13,553 bases of DNA from an uncultured Eubacteriales bacterium (GTDB lineage: Bacteria; Bacillota; Clostridia; Lachnospirales; Lachnospiraceae), in the NCBI GenBank assembly GCA_900313765.1, contig OMSN01000018.1, forward strand, positions 1-13,553, given 5' to 3'. This document shows, one piece after another, positions 6,635 to 12,631 of the stretch; within the stretch, counting starts at the first letter, position 1; every line of letters starts with the position of its first letter. Under the pieces are notes generated by a model. The model worked only from the letters and a program-made list of their open reading frames with translations. It searched no databases and was not told where the DNA came from. The position numbers and the translations under genes are program-made.

Positions 6635-7834
6635 ATGGATCAGTTGATGGTACAAAATATCCTGGACCGGTACCAGGCTCCCCTGTATGTATTTGAGGAG
6701 CGCCTGTTAAATGAGAGAGTGCGTCTGCTTCGCGATGCGCTTCCGAAGACAGTGAAGATGTGCTTCGCCGTTAAGGCGAACCCGTTCATCGGACAGTTCC
6801 TGACAGGCCGTGTGGACCGGTTTGAGATCTGTTCTCCCGGGGAGATGTATATCTGTGAGAAGCAGGGAATCCCTGCGAAGGATTACGTACTGTCCGGTGT
6901 CCACAAGGACGAGACGTCCATGCGGTATGCCTTTGAACATGGACTGTGCGAGGGGATTCTCACGGTGGAATCAGTCTCGCAGTTTGAACTGCTCAAAGCC
7001 CTCAGTGCGCAGTACCGGCAGCCTGTCCGACTGCTGCTGCGTCTGACCAGCGGGAACCAGTTCGGATTGGAGACGCAGGAAGTCATGGAGATCCTGAGAG
7101 ACTATGGATGCCCTGCGGAGGATGCCCAGAGTCTGCTCACGATCGCAGGAATCCAGTTTTTCTCCGGCACGCAGAAGACTTCGCTGAAGAAGCACCGCCG
7201 GGAACTGGCCATGCTGGATGATCTGATCGACACAATCCGCGAAGAACTGGGATATGAAGTGCCGGAGCTGGAGTACGGTCCTGGATTCCCGGCTGCTTAT
7301 TTTGTAGGGGAAGAGTTCGACGAGACTTCGTATCTGGCAGAGTTCTCACAGCTTCTGGAAGGCATGCGCAACCGCCTTCCCATCACGCTGGAACTGGGGC
7401 GCGGGATAGCAGCCTCCTGCGGCAGTTTCCTCAGCCGGGTGGCGGATGTGAAATGTAACCACAAGGAGCATTACGCGATCCTGGATTCGGGCATACACCA
7501 CCTGACTTACTATGGACAGTTCATGGCAATGAAGCATCCGGTCTGTGAAGTGTGGCCGCCAAGGCAGCAGGAGGAAGGGGACACGGTATGGAATCTGTGC
7601 GGTTCCCTGTGTACGACCAACGATCTGCTGGTCAAGAAACTGCCGGTCCATGATCTGAAGATCGGGGATGTACTGGTCTTTCACAATACAGGAGCATACA
7701 GCATGACGGAAGGCATATCGCTGTTTCTGAGCAGGGATCTGCCGGCTGTTGTATGGATGAAGGAAAATGGAGAAATGCAGCTCCTTCGGCAGGCGCAGCC
7801 TGTCTGGGAACTGAATTCGGGGATACTACAATAA
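6635..7834 (+). CDS. Fold-type III PLP-dependent decarboxylase, likely acting on a carrier-bound amino acid
   Basis: A 399-residue enzyme of the ornithine/diaminopimelate decarboxylase family: N-terminal alanine-racemase-like barrel, then a beta domain. PLP Lys47 lies in CFAVKANP, LELGRGIAASCG (252-263) replaces the usual E-P-G-R, and the second-domain motif is LCGSLCTTND (321-330) followed by GAYSMTEG. It departs from lysine-making LysA at key places: C-T-T-N-D instead of C-E-S-x-D, GIQFFSGTQ (172-180) instead of GxHxHIGSQ, and EYGPGF instead of GGGF. Similar F-x-G-x-Q and C-T-x-x-D variants are, as I recall, found in decarboxylases that sit with an AMP ligase and an acyl carrier protein, such as the exosortase-A-associated set. 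AGAAAGG lies 6 bases before ATG 6635. It sits between the adenylation and carrier genes, with a 16-base gap before it, so it probably acts on the loaded substrate. It could instead make a free amine or amino acid. Confidence 0.85.
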   Translation: MDQLMVQNILDRYQAPLYVFEERLLNERVRLLRDALPKTVKMCFAVKANPFIGQFLTGRVDRFEICSPGEMYICEKQGIPAKDYVLSGVHKDETSMRYAFEHGLCEGILTVESVSQFELLKALSAQYRQPVRLLLRLTSGNQFGLETQEVMEILRDYGCPAEDAQSLLTIAGIQFFSGTQKTSLKKHRRELAMLDDLIDTIREELGYEVPELEYGPGFPAAYFVGEEFDETSYLAEFSQLLEGMRNRLPITLELGRGIAASCGSFLSRVADVKCNHKEHYAILDSGIHHLTYYGQFMAMKHPVCEVWPPRQQEEGDTVWNLCGSLCTTNDLLVKKLPVHDLKIGDVLVFHNTGAYSMTEGISLFLSRDLPAVVWMKENGEMQLLRQAQPVWELNSGILQ

Positions 7835-7858
7835 ACAATATACAAGGAGACAGACATT

Positions 7859-8086
7859 ATGGAACGACTTTATGAGATTCTTGAAGAAATGCAGCCGGAG
7901 TTCGATTATCACAAGGAAACAGCCCTGATTGATGATCATCTTCTCGACTCCCTTACAGTGCTGGCACTGATCTCGGAGCTGGAGGACGAATTCGACATCA
8001 CGATCCCTGCAGTGGAGATCGTTCCGGAGAACTTCAATTCCGCAGAGGCTATGTGGGCACTGATCACACGCCTTATGGAAGAGTGA
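7859..8086 (+). CDS. Acyl/aminoacyl carrier protein (DltC-like)
   Basis: A 75-residue acidic four-helix carrier. Ser31 in LLDSLTVLALISELEDEF is the expected phosphopantetheine attachment site, and FDITIPAVEIVPENFNSAEA matches the helix II-III region of DltC and ACPs. It should carry the amino acid activated by the DltA-like enzyme as a thioester and present it to the decarboxylase and then to the MBOAT. AAGGAGA lies 9 bases before the ATG. Spacing is 24 bases from the decarboxylase and 8 to the MBOAT gene. The length equals DltC. No phosphopantetheinyl transferase is in the window, so one must be supplied elsewhere. Confidence 0.9.
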   Translation: MERLYEILEEMQPEFDYHKETALIDDHLLDSLTVLALISELEDEFDITIPAVEIVPENFNSAEAMWALITRLMEE

Positions 8087-8094
8087 GCTGATTC

Positions 8095-9687
8095 ATGCTG
8101 AGTTATTGTTCCATTGAATACCTGCTGGTATTCCTTCCCGTCGTATTCCTGGGATACCAGATCCTGCCGCAGACTGCGCGAAGATATTTTCTTCTGGCCG
8201 CAAGCTACGGCTTTTTCTGGTATCTGAGCGGACCGCTTGTGGTCTGGCATGTGGCGGTATGCCTGTGCGTGTGGCTTGTCGGCCTTCGCCTGCAGCATCT
8301 GCTGGATGCGCGCGGCCTGCAGCTGAAGGAGGCCGAGCGCAGTGCGCGCAAGGGGATCCGGGCCGCTTATGCCAGACGGATGAGCCGGTGGGTCATAGTT
8401 GCCGGAGTGGTCTGCTTCGGCATCCTTCTTTCCCTGAAATACACACCGTTCTTTACGGAGAATCTGAATTCTCTCTTCCGGCATCTTGGCCTGCATCTGC
8501 AGCTGAGGGTGCCTTCCTTTGCTGTTCCCATCGGGATCTCCTTCTATACGCTGCAGGCCATGTCCTATGTGTTTGACGTGCAGAAGGAAAAGCTTCAGGC
8601 GGAGCGTAATTTACTGCGCCTCACACTGTGGCTGTCCTTCTTCCCGCTGCTGATGGAAGGTCCGATCGCACGCTTCGGAGCGACTGCGGAACAGATCTGG
8701 AATGTCCCGCGCATCAAAGGTGAGAACTTCCAGAAGGGACTGTGGCGGATCCTCTACGGTGTAATGAAGAAAATGATCGTTGCGGACCGTGTCAATACGG
8801 CTGTGGAGCTGCTCTATACCGAGTATGCCTCCTATGACGGAGGCATGGTCTTCCTGGCGGCGGTTCTGTTTACCGTGCAGGAATACCTGGAATTCTCCGG
8901 GACGATCGATATCGTGATCGGAACGGGAGAGTGCCTGGGCATCTTTCTTCCGGAGAACTTCAACCAGCCCTTCTTCTCGAAGACGATCTCTGAGTTCTGG
9001 ACCAGGTGGCACATTTCCCTTGGCGCGTGGCTCAAGGACTATCTGTTCTATCCGCTGTCGATGTCAGAGCCGCTCAAGAAACTGACGAAGAAGTGCCGCA
9101 CACGCTTCGGCAACCATTACGGACCGCTGGTAACCAGCTCTATAGCGCTGTTTGCGGTCTGGCTGTTCAACGGACTGTGGCACGGCGCGGGCTGGAGTTA
9201 TATCTTCTTCGGCATGTATCATTTTGCCCTGATCGTGACCGGCAATCTTCTGGCTCCGGTTGTGATCGGATTCTGCGAGAAGCATAAGATCAACCGCAGA
9301 GTATTCCCGTATCAGCTGTTCCAGATGATTCGGACCGCCATACTGGTCGCGATCGGTGAGATGTTCTTCCGTGCGCTCAGCCTGAAGCATGGTCTGGAGA
9401 TGTTCATGATCATGATCCGGCATGCGTCGGTTCGCTCCTTTGCGGACGGCACATGGCTGAAACTTGGAATGGACCTGCAGGATTATCTCATCGTCGCAGC
9501 GATGATCGTGTTTGTGTTTGTGATCAGCCTTCTGAAGGAAAGAGGGTGTCAGGTGAGAGAGCAGCTGTACCGCAGGCCTGTGATCGTGCGTGCTCTGGTG
9601 ACGGCCATGCTGATCAGCCTGGTGCTGCTGTTTGGCGCATACGGAACCGGCTATGTACCCGTAGACCCGATCTACGCGAACTTCTGA
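8095..9687 (+). CDS. MBOAT family membrane O-acyltransferase (AlgI/DltB/PatA type)
   Basis: A polytopic membrane enzyme that takes an acyl or aminoacyl group from a cytoplasmic donor and passes it across the membrane to an extracellular acceptor. Seen: many hydrophobic segments, FFPLLMEGPIARFG (182-195), FWTRWHISLGAWLKDYLFYP (301-320, His306), and the catalytic FNGLWHGAGWSYIFFGMYH with His363 as the invariant MBOAT histidine. At 530 residues it is clearly longer than DltB (about 400) and closer to AlgI/PatA. A cytoplasmic-looking basic loop lies near 72-98. Eight bases separate it from the carrier gene; its own ribosome binding site is weak, so coupling is likely. The neighbouring carrier suggests its donor is aminoacyl-carrier protein, as in the Dlt system. 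The acceptor polymer is unknown. Confidence 0.92.
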   Translation: MLSYCSIEYLLVFLPVVFLGYQILPQTARRYFLLAASYGFFWYLSGPLVVWHVAVCLCVWLVGLRLQHLLDARGLQLKEAERSARKGIRAAYARRMSRWVIVAGVVCFGILLSLKYTPFFTENLNSLFRHLGLHLQLRVPSFAVPIGISFYTLQAMSYVFDVQKEKLQAERNLLRLTLWLSFFPLLMEGPIARFGATAEQIWNVPRIKGENFQKGLWRILYGVMKKMIVADRVNTAVELLYTEYASYDGGMVFLAAVLFTVQEYLEFSGTIDIVIGTGECLGIFLPENFNQPFFSKTISEFWTRWHISLGAWLKDYLFYPLSMSEPLKKLTKKCRTRFGNHYGPLVTSSIALFAVWLFNGLWHGAGWSYIFFGMYHFALIVTGNLLAPVVIGFCEKHKINRRVFPYQLFQMIRTAILVAIGEMFFRALSLKHGLEMFMIMIRHASVRSFADGTWLKLGMDLQDYLIVAAMIVFVFVISLLKERGCQVREQLYRRPVIVRALVTAMLISLVLLFGAYGTGYVPVDPIYANF

Positions 9688-9697
9688 GGAGGCGGAA

Positions 9698-10657
9698 ATG
9701 AAATATCTGAAACAGATCCTTCCGTGGTTTCTGACGCTCCTCCTGCTTGCCGGAATGCTGTATCTTCTGTCCATCCTGACCGGACCGAAGAACAATACAC
9801 AGGAAGCCGGGCATGATGCCTGGGCAGCGTACGGATTCGAGGCGGAAGCGCCGGACAGTATCGATATGTTTATGCTGGGAGACAGCGAGTCCAGAACCTC
9901 GATCTCCCCGATGGAACTGTTCCACAATGAAGGGATCACTTCCTACTGCTGCGGCATCAATTCCAATATCCTGTGCGAAGTGGATGACATGCTCCATCTC
10001 GTTCTGAAGGAGCAGCATCCGAAACTGATCATACTGGAATGCAATGTCATCTTCTCGCCGTTTGACTGGAAAGACGCACTGGAGACAACCACAGCCCGTA
10101 TATTCCCCGTAATCCGCTGGCACAATCGCTGGAAGACACTTACACCGGAAGATTTCACCAGCATCCCCGACTACACCAGCGTAGAAGTCAGGAAAGGATA
10201 CTATCATTCAACATATGCAGATCCCGCGCCGCCCTTCCTGCTGGACCGGTATATGGAGGCGAGCGAGGACAGAGAACCGCTGGATGGGATCAACCGCTGG
10301 TATCTGAAGAAGATCGCCGCCACCTGCAGAAAGCAGGGGATCTCGCTGGTGCTGATGAGCATGCCCAGCGTGAAGAACTGGACGAGTCTGAAGCACAATA
10401 CCTGTGCGGATCTGGCCGCGGAGCTGGACATCCCGTTTGTGGACCTGAATGAAATGAGAGAGGAGATCCCCATTGACTGGAACCTGGACACCAGAGACCG
10501 GGGGGACCATCTGAATAATGACGGTATGAAGAAGGTCTGTACATGGCTCGGACCATGGCTGAAAGAGCAGTATGCCCTGGAAGATCACAGAGGGGACCCG
10601 GCTTACGATGCGACCTGGACAGATATGTATGAAGAGTATGTGGAGTGGATCTCGTAA
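9698..10657 (+). CDS. Membrane-anchored SGNH-fold protein, partner of the MBOAT (DltD/AlgJ-like role)
   Basis: A 319-residue protein with one N-terminal membrane helix (ILPWFLTLLLLAGMLYLL, 7-24) and an extracellular SGNH-like domain. Nucleophile Ser63 lies in MLGDSESRTSI; the C-terminal Asp/His motif is DTRDRGDHLNNDG, with His271 and Asp267 or Asp270. A GINSN segment (86-90) fits block II. In Dlt, alginate and peptidoglycan acetylation systems an SGNH protein next to the MBOAT completes transfer to the polymer, and this gene occupies that place. It is shorter than typical DltD and does not read as a clear orthologue. AGGAGG lies 5 bases before the ATG, with 10 bases after the MBOAT stop. It is the last gene of the operon; a strong terminator follows. 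Confidence 0.82.
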   Translation: MKYLKQILPWFLTLLLLAGMLYLLSILTGPKNNTQEAGHDAWAAYGFEAEAPDSIDMFMLGDSESRTSISPMELFHNEGITSYCCGINSNILCEVDDMLHLVLKEQHPKLIILECNVIFSPFDWKDALETTTARIFPVIRWHNRWKTLTPEDFTSIPDYTSVEVRKGYYHSTYADPAPPFLLDRYMEASEDREPLDGINRWYLKKIAATCRKQGISLVLMSMPSVKNWTSLKHNTCADLAAELDIPFVDLNEMREEIPIDWNLDTRDRGDHLNNDGMKKVCTWLGPWLKEQYALEDHRGDPAYDATWTDMYEEYVEWIS

Positions 10658-10669
10658 TAGGGATACAGA

Positions 10670-10731
10670 ATAACAAAAACTCCTGCAGGACGGTTCACAG
10701 GGAACCGGACATGCAGGAGTTTTCTGTTATC
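10670..10731. terminator. Bidirectional intrinsic terminator between convergent genes
   Basis: A long inverted repeat has AAAACTCCTGCA (10676-10687) pairing with TGCAGGAGTTTT (10712-10723). It extends outward through ATAACA/TGTTAT and contains an inner CGGTTC/GAACCG stem. A T-run on each strand after the GC-rich stem fits termination both of the five-gene operon and of the minus-strand transglutaminase gene. Confidence 0.85.
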
Positions 10732-10770
10732 GGTTTTCAGGAATTATACAGAGGCATTCATACACGAGAG

Positions 10771-12000
10771 TTACCAGATACTGACCTTCTGGCCGAACGC
10801 ATTGGTATAACTGGTAAGTCCTTTCTTGTCATACTTGGTGCTGGTGCATTTCGGATACTTCTTCTCATTGAACTTGTGGGAATGTTGCTGCATATATTTC
10901 GTGGATTTCAGGAAATATCTGTAATCCGGGATCGTATTGTGATTGCTCTCTCCAATGAGCGGATCGTCCCAGGTGACATCCACGTGATACCATTTATTAC
11001 CGATCCGGACCATATTCCAGGTATGCGTCTCGCCGCCTGCTGAACCTTCCACGATCCTGCAGGGAATGTGCAGGGATTTCATGACCACCTGGAATCCGTA
11101 TGCATATCCATCGCATACACACAACTTACGGATCAGGGAACCCTGGGAAGTATGAGCGACCCCCGGGATCTTCCCCTTCTGATGACTGTCATAGTCATAC
11201 CGGACGTTCCGGATCATCCAGTCGTGAACTGCCTTGATCCTGGCGACAGTATCCAGCTTGTCGGAAGAGAGCTTCTCTGATTTGCGGATCTGCTTGACTC
11301 TCTGTGATTCGGTCTTGCTGTATACGGTGACCTTATACTGGTATTCCACATCGCCGCACACGGCGGTGATGACAGCAGTGCCTTGCTTCTTCCCCTGTAC
11401 TTTTCCATTCTTTGTGACCGACGCAATCTTCTTATTGCTGGATGAATATGTCACGTTCTCAACTGCGTTGAACAGCGGCATCATCTGTGTGTCTTTCGGA
11501 AGGAGATAGACTTTCTTTCTGGAAAAGCACGTTTTTCGCGACGTCGTGACGGGAATATGATCTGTTACACACATGTTGTAGACAGCGGAATCCTTCGGCG
11601 CTGATATATTCGTCAGAGAAGGGACGCTCTGAATGAAACGGTTCTTCACTCTTGTGCTGCCTGAGAGGAAGCACACATACCGAAGATTGCGGCAGTCTGC
11701 GATCGCCTGATCCGAGACATAGGCGACTGTGGCAGGCACGACGATGGCACGCACAGCATTGTTGTTGTAGAACATGTGGCGGTTCATCTCCGTGATCTCC
11801 GCAGGGATCGTGACGATCGTGGCCACACCGGTATACTGGTAGCCGTACGCGTTCTCTTCATAGCCGGGAATTACCTTTGTTTCTTCATAATCTGCATCAG
11901 GAGGCTCCTCCGCATATGCACTGAGCGGCAGCAGAAGCATGGTCAGTGCCGCCAGGAATAGCAGGAGTCTGCGTGCAGAACAGCTTCCTTTATGGAACAT
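10771..12000 (-). CDS. Secreted transglutaminase-like protein with BspA-type repeat and Big2-like domain
   Basis: A 409-residue exported protein. The signal peptide is clear (RRLLLFLAALTMLLLPLSAYA, probable cut after residue 30). Residues about 58-145 look like BspA-type leucine-rich repeats (VTIPAEITEMNRHMFYNN, then IVVPATVAYVSDQAIADC). Residues about 165-226 resemble a bacterial Ig-like (Big2) domain (SSSNKKIASVTKNGKVQGKK). The C-terminal half is a transglutaminase/protease-like core with a full triad: Cys296 in CVCDGYAYGF, His326 in GETHTWNM and Asp341 in YHVDVTWDD. It may crosslink or cleave extracellular protein or peptide; the substrate cannot be read from sequence. No LPxTG sorting motif or membrane anchor is seen at the C-terminus. 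AGGAG lies 9 bases before the ATG. Confidence 0.9.
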   Translation of the reverse strand: MFHKGSCSARRLLLFLAALTMLLLPLSAYAEEPPDADYEETKVIPGYEENAYGYQYTGVATIVTIPAEITEMNRHMFYNNNAVRAIVVPATVAYVSDQAIADCRNLRYVCFLSGSTRVKNRFIQSVPSLTNISAPKDSAVYNMCVTDHIPVTTSRKTCFSRKKVYLLPKDTQMMPLFNAVENVTYSSSNKKIASVTKNGKVQGKKQGTAVITAVCGDVEYQYKVTVYSKTESQRVKQIRKSEKLSSDKLDTVARIKAVHDWMIRNVRYDYDSHQKGKIPGVAHTSQGSLIRKLCVCDGYAYGFQVVMKSLHIPCRIVEGSAGGETHTWNMVRIGNKWYHVDVTWDDPLIGESNHNTIPDYRYFLKSTKYMQQHSHKFNEKKYPKCTSTKYDKKGLTSYTNAFGQKVSIW

Positions 12001-12071
12001 GTATTATCTCCTGTATATAGACCGGATAATCTCTGGGTCCGGGATTTGATGGACATATTGTTACAGCATCC

Positions 12072-12100
12072 ATAATAATTGAAATCTTCCTCAGGCGCAA
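12072..12100 (-). promoter_or_regulatory. Candidate promoter of the transglutaminase-like gene
   Basis: On the minus strand TTGCGC (12100-12095) and TATTAT (12077-12072) are separated by 17 bases, about 72 bases before the ATG at 12000. The -10 is good; the -35 matches only its TTG half. Confidence 0.5.
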
Positions 12101-12110
12101 CCGACAAACT

Positions 12111-12158
12111 GTGAACTCATTGTGACATTGTATGTTCATTTTACATGACATCTGTATG
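12111..12158 (+). repeat. Direct and inverted repeats around the -35 box, candidate operator
   Basis: GACATTGTATG (12124-12134) recurs as GACATCTGTATG (12147-12158), 23 bases apart, about two helical turns. GTGAAC (12111) and GTGACA (12122) are 11 bases apart. TGTTCAT/ATGACA (12133-12150) forms an imperfect inverted repeat over the -35. This pattern could be a binding site for a response regulator or similar protein; no regulator gene is in the window. Confidence 0.35.
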
Positions 12159-12173
12159 CGAATTGGCTATAAT
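12145..12173 (+). promoter_or_regulatory. Strong sigma-A-type promoter for the 12244 gene and ABC transporter
   Basis: ATGACA (12145-12150) and a perfect TATAAT (12168-12173) are separated by 17 bases. The predicted start is near 12180, giving a leader of about 64 bases. This is the best promoter in the window, and it overlaps the repeats listed separately. Confidence 0.75.
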
Positions 12174-12243
12174 TAATCCATACTGATTGTAAAGTTCGAC
12201 ATAAGTCTTACGGAAACAGATCATGCTAAGGAGGTTACAGGCT

Positions 12244-12615
12244 ATGAAGGTGTTTTTTGCATGGATTCTCTCGCTGATTCTTTCATTTGGCGCAGGCGCG
12301 ACCGTCGGGCGGGAATATGAGCCGGATACAGAGCTTGAGCAGAAGGTCCAGAATCACATGGATGTGATCGTAGATGAAGCTGCCGGTATCGTAGATGATG
12401 TGTCTGAGTCTGCCAGAAAGAGAAGAGAGACCTTCGAATCTGAGATGAAGGAAAGTGATGAATACAAGCAAGCCGAACAGTTTGTCAACGATGTGAAAGA
12501 GATCGCGGACAACACCAAGGCTGACATCGATGCGCATTTCGGCACCGGCGAGACCGAAGCCGAGACTGAAGCGGAGACAGAAGTCGATACAGAAGTACAG
12601 CTGACCATCCGATAA
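12244..12615 (+). CDS. Small membrane-anchored or secreted helical protein, unknown function
   Basis: A 123-residue protein. The N-terminal 20 residues (VFFAWILSLILSFGAGATVG) form a signal peptide or single membrane anchor; there is no lipobox cysteine. The remainder is very acidic and strongly helical, coiled-coil-like (about 28-98), ending in an ETEAETEAETEVDTE repeat. ATG 12244 was chosen over ATG 12223 because AAGGAGG (12228-12234) lies 9 bases upstream and would fall inside the longer frame. It has its own strong promoter and is 16 bases from the ABC transporter gene, suggesting an accessory extracytoplasmic part of that transporter. I do not recognise the family. Confidence 0.8.
   Translation: MKVFFAWILSLILSFGAGATVGREYEPDTELEQKVQNHMDVIVDEAAGIVDDVSESARKRRETFESEMKESDEYKQAEQFVNDVKEIADNTKADIDAHFGTGETEAETEAETEVDTEVQLTIR
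12550..12594 (+). repeat. Tandem Glu-Thr-Glu-Ala/Val repeat in the small helical protein
   Basis: Imperfect 12-base units (GAGACCGAAGCC, GAGACTGAAGCG, GAGACAGAAGTC, then GATACAGAA) encode E-T-E-A, E-T-E-A, E-T-E-V, D-T-E at residues 103-117. Synonymous differences between units suggest selection on the acidic peptide rather than a very recent expansion. Confidence 0.8.
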
Positions 12616-12631
12616 GTAACCATTTTGCCGT

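Noticed and set aside
6635..7834. lysA (diaminopimelate decarboxylase) or alanine racemase
   Set aside because: The CESxD and HIGSQ motifs of LysA are missing, and the C-terminal CTTND/GAYSMTEG region is decarboxylase-type rather than racemase-type.
9064..9939. 291-codon minus-strand frame across the MBOAT and SGNH genes
   Set aside because: A shadow of two well-supported plus-strand genes; low-complexity, charged translation with no domain.
5104..10657. Ordinary dltABCD operon for D-alanylation
   Set aside because: The decarboxylase insertion, the changed pocket residues, the long AlgI-like MBOAT and the non-DltD SGNH protein argue against a standard dlt call, though D-Ala is not excluded.
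10645..11043. 132-codon plus-strand frame after the operon
   Set aside because: It runs through the terminator and antisense to the transglutaminase C-terminus; no ribosome binding site and no domain.
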